DNA of 22,474 nucleotides from UBA10427 sp003500135 (GTDB lineage: Bacteria > Bacteroidota > Bacteroidia > Cytophagales > Cyclobacteriaceae): assembly GCA_963966275.1 (NCBI GenBank), contig CAWZYQ010000056.1:1-22474 (forward strand), in the 5' to 3' direction. Below the pieces are notes generated by a model. That model made no database searches. It was not told the origin of the DNA and saw only the letters and a program-made list of their open reading frames with translations. This document shows positions 15,322 through 22,474 of the stretch, piece after piece; the first letter of the stretch is position 1, and every line of letters begins with the position of its first letter. The position numbers were made by a program, and so were the translations under genes.

Positions 15322-15369
15322 ATCATAAAAATTAGTAATATTACATCAGATCAAACTACCCAACACAAA

Positions 15370-16089
15370 ATGCAAATTGTCAATAAAATCCAGGAACTGC
15401 CCTGGCATCCTACCCGGCTTTGGAGAAAGAGGCCGGTAAGTTCAGTCAGAAAAATTATCCTTCATCAGGAATTAGGTACCAGTGACATTGCCGGGGTCAA
15501 TCAATATCATATAACCCCCGGGCCAAACAATCATATCTCCAGCAGGGGCTGTCCGCATTTTTGTTATCATTATGGTATAGAAGAAAGTGGTGAAATCCTG
15601 CAGGTAAATGAACTCAGCGACATTACCTGGCATTGTAAAGGCCAAAACGAAGTAAGTGTAGGCATTATGCTGGTGGGCAACTTCAACGGACCGGGTTATG
15701 ATATGGGTTCCAAAGGGCCTAACGAAGCACAACTAAAAGCGATGGAATTTTTGGTAAAGCATCTGCAAGAGGCTTTGCAACTCACAAATCAGGAGGTATA
15801 CGGTCACTACCATTATGGTAAACCGGCCTGTCCTGGGTTTATAGCAACAGAATGGCTCGAAAAATGGAGAAATGACATTTCCACTGAACCCAAGAGTAAG
15901 AAAGTAGAAAAAACAAGAGAGGAAATTCAAAAAAGGCTGAAAGCGCTCGGCTACTATCATGGCAAGATCGACGGGATCATAGGAGTAAAGAGCGTTTCTG
16001 CCATCAGGCGATTTCAGAAGGACTCCAATCTTGTAGCCGATGGAATTGTGGGGCCAAATACCTGGAAAACCCTATTAGCTAACTCTTAA
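15370..16089 (+). CDS. N-acetylmuramoyl-L-alanine amidase with C-terminal peptidoglycan-binding domain (endolysin-like)
   Basis: A 239-residue wall hydrolase that cuts the bond between muramic acid and the stem peptide. Residues 25-165 are an Amidase_2 / T7-lysozyme-type domain; likely zinc ligands are His32, His146 and Cys154 (GHYHYGKPACPG, the same 8-residue His-to-Cys spacing as T7 lysozyme), with a Tyr near 66-68. Residues 180-238 are a PG_binding_1 domain (IQKRLKALGYYHGKIDG, GIVGPNTWKTLL). There is no signal peptide, so, like a phage endolysin, it would need help to reach the wall. A frame start at 15301 adds 23 residues but lies upstream of the predicted transcription start. It heads a five-gene operon; the next gene is 12 nt away. 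Confidence 0.9.
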   Translation: MQIVNKIQELPWHPTRLWRKRPVSSVRKIILHQELGTSDIAGVNQYHITPGPNNHISSRGCPHFCYHYGIEESGEILQVNELSDITWHCKGQNEVSVGIMLVGNFNGPGYDMGSKGPNEAQLKAMEFLVKHLQEALQLTNQEVYGHYHYGKPACPGFIATEWLEKWRNDISTEPKSKKVEKTREEIQKRLKALGYYHGKIDGIIGVKSVSAIRRFQKDSNLVADGIVGPNTWKTLLANS

Positions 16090-16101
16090 ACCCTTTTCAT
16101 C

Positions 16102-16485
16102 ATGCAACAAAAAAAATATTCAGTGGAGCAAAGGCAATTTTGGTTCTCATGGGCCTCCAAATTGCTTTTTACTTTGATAAGTGTGAAGTTTTGGGGCCTT
16201 GTGGCCAGCGTGTCAGTATCTACCTACCTTATCGTCAACAATTCTATCGGCGCCGGTGAGTGGGTTACTTTCAATACCACCATTTGGGGGTTGATCTTTG
16301 GTATGAAGGAGATTTTCAGGGTAATGGAACAAAAAGATATGAATGAAACAGAGCTGGCCGATAAAAAAGCCGAAGCCCGCGAAAAGATTGCCCGGATCGA
16401 GGCAAGCGCCATTACTTCTTCGCAAAGCGAGCGAAGCCAGTATACGCCTGAAGGGAAAGAAATTGTAGGAAACGAACCCAGTTGA
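16102..16485 (+). CDS. Small membrane protein, holin-like topology
   Basis: A 127-residue protein I do not recognise by sequence. It has a short basic N-terminus, a hydrophobic segment at about 21-45 and a second at about 54-72, then a highly charged helical tail (residues 74-108, EQKDMNETELADKKAEAREK) and a Ser/polar end. Two spans plus a charged C-terminus is the layout of class II holins, the proteins that let a cytoplasmic endolysin cross the inner membrane, but topology alone is weak evidence. It lies directly after the amidase and 2 nt before the next gene. Alternative: a structural membrane protein with an unrelated role. Confidence 0.65.
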   Translation: MQQKKYSVEQRQFWFSWASKLLFTLISVKFWGLVASVSVSTYLIVNNSIGAGEWVTFNTTIWGLIFGMKEIFRVMEQKDMNETELADKKAEAREKIARIEASAITSSQSERSQYTPEGKEIVGNEPS

Positions 16486-16487
16486 TC

Positions 16488-16901
16488 ATGAACCTTTCTG
16501 TGAAAAACTTAATTATAGGCCTCATCATCCTGGCGGTAATTGGAATTCTAATCTATTTCGCCATCACCGGTAATGGTCCCGGCACACTGATTGCCGGCCT
16601 GGCCACCTTGTTTGGCGGCTACAAGTCCAAAATTTTCGATGGTAAATCGCTTGAGGAAAGTTTGGATGATGTAGAAACGCACCATATGGAAAAACGAGCT
16701 GGATGGGAGCAGATCAGGCAGGAATATGCCAGCAAGTATGCTGCATTGGAAGCCAGAATGGATTATATCGACTTCAAAACGGCTAAGCTGACCGAACAAA
16801 TCGATAACCTGGATGAGGTACAAAAAGAGAAGATCAAAAAGATCAATGAATCCACGCCGGAAGAAATGCTGAATGAATTTAGAAGATTAATGAACCAATG
16901 A
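16488..16901 (+). CDS. Membrane-anchored coiled-coil protein
   Basis: A 137-residue protein, not recognised. The N-terminus holds a strong membrane span (residues 7-27, LIIGLIILAVIGILIYFAI) and a weaker Gly-rich hydrophobic stretch (30-45, GPGTLIAGLATLFGGY). Residues 54-137 form a long charged coiled coil (EESLDDVETHHMEKRA, LEARMDYIDFKTAKLTEQI). The frame also opens at a TTG (16482) overlapping the previous stop; ATG at 16488 is preferred. The next gene is 1 nt away. It may be a second holin-like or an antiholin-like part of the cassette; this is an inference from context. Confidence 0.65.
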   Translation: MNLSVKNLIIGLIILAVIGILIYFAITGNGPGTLIAGLATLFGGYKSKIFDGKSLEESLDDVETHHMEKRAGWEQIRQEYASKYAALEARMDYIDFKTAKLTEQIDNLDEVQKEKIKKINESTPEEMLNEFRRLMNQ

Positions 16902-16902
16902 C

Positions 16903-17376
16903 ATGAATAATCAAAAGTTTTTCACTGTTCTAATCGTCCTCATCATGAATTTAGGGCCGTTTTTTGCCTTTGGGCAAGATAACTTGCCCCGTTTGATGTA
17001 TCCCAATGATCAGTTTACCAATAGTACCAACGATACACTTTTTATTTTGTCCTACGGTGACTTCCGCAAGACCTTGATCAAGCTCAACGAAGCGGAAGTA
17101 AATCAACTGAGGGTTGACTTGTTGAAACAAAAGGTTCAGGCCCTGGAGGACAAAACCTTTCTCGCAGATAGCATATGTCAATTGAGAAAAATGGAGTCAG
17201 ACTTTTGGAAAATGAAACTGGATGAGACAGATAAGCTTTTGGAAGCATCATCTAAAGAAAAGGTGGAGCTGCAGTATGAAAATGAACGCATAAGGCGTTC
17301 CAGGGTCTATTACATGACAGGGGGCTTAATAGGAGGAATACTTATCACTACCCTTTTGGTAATTGGTACAAATTAG
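16903..17376 (+). CDS. Exported coiled-coil protein with C-terminal membrane anchor (spanin-like topology)
   Basis: A 157-residue protein, not recognised by sequence. Residues 1-24 are a signal peptide or N-terminal span (cleavage near FGQ). Residues 55-130 are a coiled coil (LIKLNEAEVNQLRVDLLKQ, MKLDETDKLLEASSKEKV), and the last 22 residues (136-157) form a membrane span, GGLIGGILITTLLVIGTN. A periplasmic coiled coil with anchors at both ends recalls a unimolecular phage spanin, though the lipobox cysteine of a true u-spanin is absent. It begins 1 nt after the previous gene, and the next one starts 4 nt after its stop. Confidence 0.62.
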   Translation: MNNQKFFTVLIVLIMNLGPFFAFGQDNLPRLMYPNDQFTNSTNDTLFILSYGDFRKTLIKLNEAEVNQLRVDLLKQKVQALEDKTFLADSICQLRKMESDFWKMKLDETDKLLEASSKEKVELQYENERIRRSRVYYMTGGLIGGILITTLLVIGTN

Positions 17377-17380
17377 ACCT

Positions 17381-18583
17381 ATGAAAAACCATTTTTTTAT
17401 TTCTCTCAGGTTGGCCCTTGTTTTGTCAGCCTCTACTTTTTCATTAATATACCCACAAGCACAGGATTCATCTGTTGAAAGTAATACTTATCAATTTTAC
17501 AACAGCTTTTCCAAAACTGATATTCAGATTGATACCGCTGAGGCCACATTCTTTATTTTGCTCGGCGATGCGGGTAAACCAGATCCAATACAAAACAGTG
17601 CTTTGCAAAAACTAATAGCTCCTTTTAAACCTTATAACGCCACTGCACTTTTTCTCGGTGATAATATTTATCCAAATGGTATGGCAGGTGGTAATGATTC
17701 CCATGGCCGGGAAGTTATGCAACAGTTGGTGGAGCCCTTTGAAGATTATTCCGGTCGGATATACTTCGTTCCCGGTAATCACGATTATCATAAAATATGG
17801 AAGCCATCGGGAAACAAGAGGATTAAGGCACAGGCAAATTGGGTAAACGCCAGGAAAAAGGAGTTCAAAAAGACAAAAGAGTTAGCACTGTTGCCCGACC
17901 CAATTGAAAAAAAAGGTAAAAAAGCTGAGTCAAGAGTGATCGACGACAATACAGGGCTTATCATTCTCGACACGGAATGGTACCTCAATAAAAAGTGGTG
18001 GTTCGATTATCGCCGGACATTTGACCGTTTTGAAAATGCACTTTCCGATCAATTGCAGTCATTGAATGAGCGGGGCATTGAAAATGTAATTGTGGCGGCC
18101 CATCATCCGCTTAACAGCATTGCAAAACATGGTGTTCATCACAGCCCGTTTCAAAAACAACACCTCAGTCACAAACGATACCGTAAAATGCGCGATAAAC
18201 TCAATGTGATCCTGAACAGCTCAGGTATCGAAAACATCATATATGTTGCAGGACATGACCACACACAGCAAATAATATCAGAAACAGGTTTTGTACAGGT
18301 CATAAGTGGTGGTGTGAGCAAAAATACCTACCTCTTTTCACCGGATACCAAAAATGAAGAAATACTGGCCTATATACATCAGCCTGAACCCTTAGTGAAT
18401 GATCTGCCTTACAAACAGCGATCACAGGCCAGGTATGCCCTTAATAACCTGAAATATGCCGCCAACCAACGGGGCATGATCATTTTGGCCCTCTACTATG
18501 ATCAATTGTATTTCAGCGCTTACGGCTTTCAGAGTGGCATTTCTCAGCCATTTATATTATTGTCGCAGGGTAGGATATTTTAA
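17381..18583 (+). CDS. Exported calcineurin-like metallophosphoesterase
   Basis: A 400-residue protein with a signal peptide (KNHFFISLRLALVLSASTFS, cut near YPQAQ). The phosphoesterase motifs are complete: LGDAGKPD near residue 60, FLGDNIYPNG, PGNHDY, AAHHPL and GHDHTQQ, so it should be an active dinuclear-metal enzyme in the periplasm or at the surface. The layout resembles tartrate-resistant acid-phosphatase-like enzymes of Bacteroidota; the substrate is unknown. The C-terminal 60 residues are an extra domain. The TTG at 17363 would extend it into the previous gene; ATG at 17381 is preferred. Its place 4 nt after the membrane-protein genes ties it to the amidase operon. Confidence 0.87.
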   Translation: MKNHFFISLRLALVLSASTFSLIYPQAQDSSVESNTYQFYNSFSKTDIQIDTAEATFFILLGDAGKPDPIQNSALQKLIAPFKPYNATALFLGDNIYPNGMAGGNDSHGREVMQQLVEPFEDYSGRIYFVPGNHDYHKIWKPSGNKRIKAQANWVNARKKEFKKTKELALLPDPIEKKGKKAESRVIDDNTGLIILDTEWYLNKKWWFDYRRTFDRFENALSDQLQSLNERGIENVIVAAHHPLNSIAKHGVHHSPFQKQHLSHKRYRKMRDKLNVILNSSGIENIIYVAGHDHTQQIISETGFVQVISGGVSKNTYLFSPDTKNEEILAYIHQPEPLVNDLPYKQRSQARYALNNLKYAANQRGMIILALYYDQLYFSAYGFQSGISQPFILLSQGRIF

Positions 18584-18591
18584 AATGATAT

Positions 18592-18615
18592 TTGTTGCAA
18601 CAACAATCTGTTGTT
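18592..18615. repeat. Nested palindrome / hairpin before the DLH-like gene
   Basis: A perfect 12-bp palindrome TTGTTGCAACAA (18592-18603) overlaps a second dyad, AACAACA (18599-18605) / TGTTGTT (18609-18615), around a 3-nt loop. No T-run follows, so it is not a standard terminator. It sits between the phosphoesterase stop and the next ATG and could be an operator or a leader structure. Confidence 0.35.
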
Positions 18616-18658
18616 TAAAGGGTTGTCCTTTCATCTGTTCACCTAAACCAACTATATC

Positions 18659-19513
18659 ATGAGAATCATGCTACTCCTCGCTTTTGGACTACTTTTTCAC
18701 TGGAACAACAGTGAAACGACTACAACGAATGAAAATAAATCTATTACCGTATGCCATAGCGATGCAATTGAAACCTTCGCAGCCCTGGGCTCAAATCCTG
18801 ATTTCGTGGAGGTACATCCTAATCCGAAACCCTACGAACATATATCTGAAAAGGGTAAGGCCATATCATTCAAAGCATCGGATGGGAAAGAAGCATATGG
18901 CTACCACGTCCCCGCTGATAAGAAAACTGGTCAATATATATTTGTATTTCACGAATGGTACGGGCTCAATGACTATGTGAAAAAGGAGTCGGAAAAGTTG
19001 CAAAAGGACCTTAACGTAAACGTTCTGGCGATTGACCTGTATGATGGCAAGGTAGCCGATAATCGCGACAACGCCTCAAAATATATGCAGGCTATGGAGT
19101 ATGAAAGAGGGAAATCCATCATCGAAGGCGCCCTTGAACATGTAGGCGCCAATACTAAAGTGGCCACTATTGGCTGGTGCTTTGGTGGAGGGTGGTCATT
19201 GCAGGCATCACTGATCCTCGAAGATAATGCTTCGGGCTGTGTGATGTATTATGGCATGCCTGAAAAGGACATTGATCGGTTAAAAACACTACAAACAGAT
19301 GTTCTGGGTATATTCGCCTCACAAGATCAATGGATAAATGAGGAAGTAGTGGATGAATTTAAAACCAATATGAAGGCTGCAAATAAAGACCTGGAAGTAT
19401 ATGTTTATGATGCCGGCCATGGATTTGCCAATCCGAGCAACCCTATTTACGATAATGAGGCAACCAAAAAAGCCTATAAACATACTTTAGATTTTTTAAA
19501 AGCACATTTATAA
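18659..19513 (+). CDS. Exported dienelactone hydrolase-family alpha/beta hydrolase
   Basis: A 284-residue alpha/beta hydrolase of the dienelactone hydrolase family. A short N-terminal hydrophobic segment (RIMLLLAFGLLFHW) followed by a Thr-rich linker suggests export or membrane anchoring. The catalytic triad can be read: Cys in GWCFGGG (about residue 178), Asp in SQDQWI, and His in DAGHGFANP near the end. The FHEWYGLND oxyanion-side motif (about residue 99) also fits. Substrate is unknown; the family ranges from dienelactone opening to general ester cleavage. It may be read from the upstream operon, as no terminator separates it from the phosphoesterase (75-nt gap). A strong terminator follows. 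Confidence 0.87.
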   Translation: MRIMLLLAFGLLFHWNNSETTTTNENKSITVCHSDAIETFAALGSNPDFVEVHPNPKPYEHISEKGKAISFKASDGKEAYGYHVPADKKTGQYIFVFHEWYGLNDYVKKESEKLQKDLNVNVLAIDLYDGKVADNRDNASKYMQAMEYERGKSIIEGALEHVGANTKVATIGWCFGGGWSLQASLILEDNASGCVMYYGMPEKDIDRLKTLQTDVLGIFASQDQWINEEVVDEFKTNMKAANKDLEVYVYDAGHGFANPSNPIYDNEATKKAYKHTLDFLKAHL

Positions 19514-19518
19514 AATTC

Positions 19519-19557
19519 AAACAGGCCGGATGATATTTTCTCCGGCCTGTTTTTTTA
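19519..19557 (+). terminator. Strong intrinsic terminator after the DLH-like gene
   Basis: A 10-bp perfect GC-rich stem, ACAGGCCGGA (19521-19530) with TCCGGCCTGT (19541-19550), is followed by seven Ts. It is the clearest terminator in the window and marks the end of the preceding transcript. Confidence 0.92.
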
Positions 19558-19593
19558 TTGTCGCTACATCGGGTAATATTGCATAAAAAAGTT

Positions 19594-20637
19594 ATGCCTG
19601 ATTTCAGTGATGCGGCCATTACCAACCTTTCGGTACACTTTGTTGGAAACAAAATCCAGGAAGAATCCATTCGCCTTTCCGACAGGCAACTTCAGCTAGA
19701 TGAAGTCATACTGGAAACGCTAACCAGGTATTTTACCAAACCTTTCAAAGATCAGCCGTTTTACCATCTTTTTCATGAAACGGATCTATCTTTGAATGAG
19801 GTTTATGTCTATGCCAAAAGCATTTTTGACGACAGGCTCGCTACCGATAACTTTCATCTGCAGAGCATAAAACTTGCCAGGCACCTTTATGAATGTGCCG
19901 ATCATCCTAATATCAAAGGAGGTGAATTTTACGTGACATACTTCGATCAGTGTTATGTCGGGGATAAAATGACCTCAGCTATTGGTTTGTTTAAATCTGA
20001 AAATAAAGACGCCTACCTCAAAGTTTTTGAGGAAAACAATGAATTTGAGATCAGGAAAGAGGAAGGTATCAATATCAATAAGCTGGACAAAGGCTGTATC
20101 ATTTTCAACCTGCAGGAAGAAGAGGGGTACAAAGTGATGCTTATCGACAATACCAATAAACAGCAGGAGGCTCAATACTGGAAAGATCATTTTATACAGG
20201 CACAGCCCATCAAAGATAATTACTATCATACGCAAAACTATATGCAGTTGTGTAAAGACTTTGCCATGGACGCCTTTCCAGAAGCTGGAAAAGCCGATAA
20301 ACTGGCGCTGGCAAATGAATCGGCTACCTTTTTCAAAGAGACTGAGGCTTTTGATAAAACCAGTTTCCATGAAAAGGTGCTTCAGGAACCCGAGATCATT
20401 GAGGCTTTTGAAGATTACAAGCAAAACTATGTAGCCCAGAAGGAGATAGATATAGTCGATGAATTTGATGTGGCCCCACAGGCGGTGATTAAAATGAAAC
20501 GCGTTTTTAAAAGTGTGATCAAGCTCGATAAGAACTTCCATATTTATGTGCATGGCAATCGCGATTTGATCAAAAAAGGATATGACGAAGATAGTGGCTA
20601 TCACTTTTACCAGGTGTTTTTTAAAGAAGAGAGCTGA
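19594..20637 (+). CDS. Nucleoid-associated protein, NdpA/YejK family
   Basis: A 347-residue cytoplasmic protein of the 37-kDa nucleoid-associated family. Typical stretches are the N-terminal VHFVGNKIQEESIRLS, FYHLFHETDLSLNEVY near residues 62-77, HPNIKGGEFYVTYFDQC and AIGLFKSENKDAYLKV. The family binds DNA and co-purifies with the nucleoid in E. coli; its exact role is unclear. The frame is open from a TTG at 19558, but that codon lies in the terminator T-run, and ATG at 19594 fits the family start. A TAATATTG element at 19574-19581 is one base off the -7 consensus and would give a very short leader. Confidence 0.86.
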   Translation: MPDFSDAAITNLSVHFVGNKIQEESIRLSDRQLQLDEVILETLTRYFTKPFKDQPFYHLFHETDLSLNEVYVYAKSIFDDRLATDNFHLQSIKLARHLYECADHPNIKGGEFYVTYFDQCYVGDKMTSAIGLFKSENKDAYLKVFEENNEFEIRKEEGININKLDKGCIIFNLQEEEGYKVMLIDNTNKQQEAQYWKDHFIQAQPIKDNYYHTQNYMQLCKDFAMDAFPEAGKADKLALANESATFFKETEAFDKTSFHEKVLQEPEIIEAFEDYKQNYVAQKEIDIVDEFDVAPQAVIKMKRVFKSVIKLDKNFHIYVHGNRDLIKKGYDEDSGYHFYQVFFKEES

Positions 20638-20688
20638 TTAGTGCAACCTTTTGCTTTTGACAGGAATCTTATAAACAAAAACAAGTCT

Positions 20689-21405
20689 ATGAAATTCAAC
20701 AACGAAACACCCTTTCGCAGCGCTATCATGATTATTCTTTTTATGGTAGCCACCCAATTTGCTATGGCTCAATCCAGTGAAACCCGTGAATTGAGAGGTT
20801 TCGAAGAAGTATCTGTGGGTAGTGGAATAAATCTTTACATCAAGCAGGGCGAGGAATACTATGTGGAGGTCATTGCCGAAGATCGGGATGATCTGGAAAA
20901 AATTAAAACCGAAGTAGTTGGTGGCCGGTTGAAAATATCCTATAAAAGGTCTGGCTGGGGCTTTAACTGGAACAACAAAATGGAAGTACGGGTTACCATG
21001 CCTGACATTTATGAAATTAATGCTTCCGGGGGCGCCGATGTATATGGAGTAAATCTTATCAGAACAAAAGACCTTGAATTAGGGGCATCAGGAGGAGCCG
21101 ATATAAAACTTGAAGTGGAAGTAGGCAATCTTATATTGAACTCGTCTGGTGGATCCGATATAGAATTGAGTGGCAAGGCATTGTTTCTCGAAGGCCAGTC
21201 CAGTGGAGGTTCTGATATTAAAGCCTATGACCTTCGCGTTAAACGAGCCAAATTGAACGCTTCCGGTGGTTCAGACATACAAATTACGGTTATTGAAGAG
21301 CTGGAGGCCAATGCAAGCGGAGGTAGTGATATTTACTACAAGGGCAATCCTACCAAAGTAAGGTCCAATAGCGGCGCCAGTGGCGACGTGAACCATGTGA
21401 ATTAA
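20689..21405 (+). CDS. Exported GIN-domain (DUF2807) protein
   Basis: A 238-residue protein with a signal peptide (residues 1-27, ending FAMAQ). The mature part is a head-GIN / DUF2807 'putative auto-transporter adhesin' domain. Residues 111-238 hold seven tandem repeats of 18-21 residues, each opening with (N/G)(A/S)SGG(S/A)D(I/V): at 111, 132, 151, 170, 190, 208 and a degenerate one at 227. They should stack into a beta-helix. These proteins are abundant in Bacteroidota; their role is unknown, and adhesion is only suggested by the name. A GTG at 20641 gives a longer frame, but ATG at 20689 yields the signal peptide. A terminator follows. Confidence 0.88.
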   Translation: MKFNNETPFRSAIMIILFMVATQFAMAQSSETRELRGFEEVSVGSGINLYIKQGEEYYVEVIAEDRDDLEKIKTEVVGGRLKISYKRSGWGFNWNNKMEVRVTMPDIYEINASGGADVYGVNLIRTKDLELGASGGADIKLEVEVGNLILNSSGGSDIELSGKALFLEGQSSGGSDIKAYDLRVKRAKLNASGGSDIQITVIEELEANASGGSDIYYKGNPTKVRSNSGASGDVNHVN

Positions 21406-21430
21406 AATATTTACAACTGATCAACATCTG

Positions 21431-21468
21431 AAAAGGGACTGGCAATTTCAAGTCAGTCTCTTTTTTAT
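21431..21468 (+). terminator. Intrinsic terminator after GIN-domain gene
   Basis: AAAGGGACTG (21432-21441) pairs with CAGTCTCTTT (21454-21463), ten pairs with one G-T wobble, with Ts continuing to 21466. It ends the GIN-domain transcript. Confidence 0.78.
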
Positions 21469-21561
21469 TTACCTGTCCCGAAGTATTTGCAGCTAACATA
21501 TGTTTCATTTCCAATTGCAGGGCAATGAATATTAGGATGTTTTTATCATTTTCGTATTTTT

Positions 21562-22086
21562 ATGGTTGGCGAAATGAGAAAAACACAGGTAACAGTCATT
21601 GGCAACAGGCAGGCTAATACAGAGCAACTCGAGCTGGCCTACCGGGTTGGAGGTTTTATTGCTTCACTTAACCATGTTTTGATCACAGGGGGTAGAGGAG
21701 GAGTAATGGAAGCTGCAAGCAAAGGAGCCAGAGACCAGAACGGTTTCGTATTGGGTATCATTCCGGGTAGCCATTTTGATGAAGCAAATGCATACTGTGA
21801 TGTGGTGATCCCCACAGGTATGGGGCACATGCGCAATGCGCTTAACATTCAGGCGGCTGATGTGGTAGTCGCTATTGGTGGGGCAGCAGGCACGCTTTCA
21901 GAGCTGGCATTTGCGTGGATACTTAAAAAGCCCTCGTTGTGTTTTACAAATGTGCCGGGTTGGTCAACCGAAATGGCAGAGCGGGCATCGCAGTCCGGCG
22001 CTGAAAAACTCTTCATTGGTTGTCGGGATTTTGACACGTTTACACGTGAGATTGAAAAGATAACACATAACTATTCACCAAAATAA
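21562..22086 (+). CDS. LOG-like nucleotide-binding protein (TIGR00725 family)
   Basis: A 174-residue Rossmann-fold protein of the LOG / SLOG group. The motifs are GGRGGVMEAASKGA near residues 44-57 and GGAAGTLSELAFAW near 112-125, a variant of GGxGTxxE. The TIGR00725 subfamily resembles cytokinin-activating phosphoribohydrolases, but its actual substrate in bacteria is unknown. A second possible start (MRKTQV, 21574) is four codons in; both are plausible. It is 2 nt from the next gene, so the two form a unit. Confidence 0.82.
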   Translation: MVGEMRKTQVTVIGNRQANTEQLELAYRVGGFIASLNHVLITGGRGGVMEAASKGARDQNGFVLGIIPGSHFDEANAYCDVVIPTGMGHMRNALNIQAADVVVAIGGAAGTLSELAFAWILKKPSLCFTNVPGWSTEMAERASQSGAEKLFIGCRDFDTFTREIEKITHNYSPK

Positions 22087-22088
22087 AT

Positions 22089-22472
22089 ATGGAACAAAAA
22101 GAACAGCAGTACGAGATCATTTTGTTAAACCTGTATTGTTATATGGTGGAAGAGGACGGTTTTGACGATATATATCTCAAGTTTAATGGAAAGAAATTTT
22201 GGCCCATCAACGGCAAAAAGATGGGAATTGCAGCCGATACGGTGACAACGCTTGATATCAAACTGGGGGAATTTAGTCCCGGGGAACCGATAAAAATAGA
22301 ACTTTGGGATTGGGACCTGCTATCCGCCGATGATTTTTACGGAGACTTTAGTTTTGTTTTTGAGGGCGACGAGGGATCATTTTCAACAGACCTGCAACAA
22401 AATACACGCAAAACCAGAAGGGCTCGATACCGGTTAGAATGGGAAGCTTTTCCAGTACCATCTTTTAAATAA
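22089..22472 (+). CDS. Small C2-domain-like protein
   Basis: A complete 127-residue protein without signal peptide or membrane span. It resembles a single eukaryote-type C2 domain, which often binds calcium and phospholipids: DGFDDIYLKFNGKKF (about residues 23-37) mirrors the 'GxSDPYVKV' loop, and IKIELWDWDLLSADDFYGDF (about 84-103) mirrors the 'VxDxDxxxxDDxIG' loop. The Asp residues that would hold calcium are present in part. This is a by-eye match, not a database result. It starts 2 nt after the LOG-like gene and ends 2 nt before the window edge. Confidence 0.6.
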   Translation: MEQKEQQYEIILLNLYCYMVEEDGFDDIYLKFNGKKFWPINGKKMGIAADTVTTLDIKLGEFSPGEPIKIELWDWDLLSADDFYGDFSFVFEGDEGSFSTDLQQNTRKTRRARYRLEWEAFPVPSFK

Positions 22473-22474
22473 TA

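Noticed and set aside
15301..15369. A longer amidase beginning at ATG 15301
   Set aside because: The predicted promoter and transcription start (about 15328) lie downstream of this ATG, and the extra 23 residues are neither a signal peptide nor part of the family.
19558..19593. TTG start for the nucleoid-associated protein
   Set aside because: The codon lies in the T-run of the preceding terminator; the family N-terminus matches ATG at 19594.
19975..20604. A 209-residue minus-strand reading frame
   Set aside because: It is antisense to the NdpA-like gene, hydrophobic by codon mirroring, has no family match that I can see and no promoter.
21019..21387. DNA repeats resembling a CRISPR or tandem array
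   Set aside because: They are coding repeats of the GIN domain with variable DNA spelling and no unique spacers.

Overview
The window looks like chromosome of a gliding-type Bacteroidota, most likely order Cytophagales. The evidence is a GldC gliding protein, the ftsX-DUF3098-uppP-truB-ribF gene order, a GIN-domain (DUF2807) protein, a DUF2147 protein, PorV-like and helix-hairpin-helix outer-membrane barrels, and upstream elements of the Bacteroidota type (TTTG / TAnnTTTG). Nothing indicates a plasmid. I see no tRNA, rRNA, CRISPR array, insertion sequence or integrase. Start codons were revised where the longest reading frame overran a neighbour or the family N-terminus.

Layout. (1) Bases 1-3954, minus strand: a tight six-gene operon, ftsX, DUF3098, uppP, truB, ribF, gldC, with overlaps or gaps of a few bases at most, read from a good promoter at 3922-3954. 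(2) 4023-5472, minus: an ECF sigma factor and a one-pass membrane protein that is probably its anti-sigma factor, 1 nt apart. (3) 5530-9206: two parts of the 'ligase-associated' DNA repair set, the phosphoesterase PdeM and the Lhr-like DEXH helicase, both minus. A plus-strand DUF2147 gene sits between them, and the ligase and exonuclease partners are absent. (4) 9299-12618, plus: a DoxX-like membrane protein, then an overlapping pair made of a PorV-like barrel and a ComEA-type HhH protein with an outer-membrane-like C-terminus. (5) 12619-13117: the only long gap, AT-rich with palindromes and a promoter-like element, leading to a helical repeat protein of unknown function. (6) 14689-15162, minus: a YbaK-type editing deacylase. 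(7) 15370-18583, plus: a compact five-gene operon with an amidase lacking a signal peptide, three small membrane/coiled-coil proteins and an exported metallophosphoesterase. (8) 18659-22472, plus: a dienelactone-hydrolase-like protein, an NdpA-type nucleoid protein, a GIN-domain protein, a LOG-like protein and a small C2-domain-like protein.

The most interesting part is region 7. Its first four genes have the layout and topologies of a phage lysis cassette (endolysin, holin-like, coiled-coil membrane protein, spanin-like protein), yet no phage structural gene is visible. Second come the HhH-barrel pair and the single-domain C2-like protein. Most other genes are ordinary housekeeping or lineage-typical genes.
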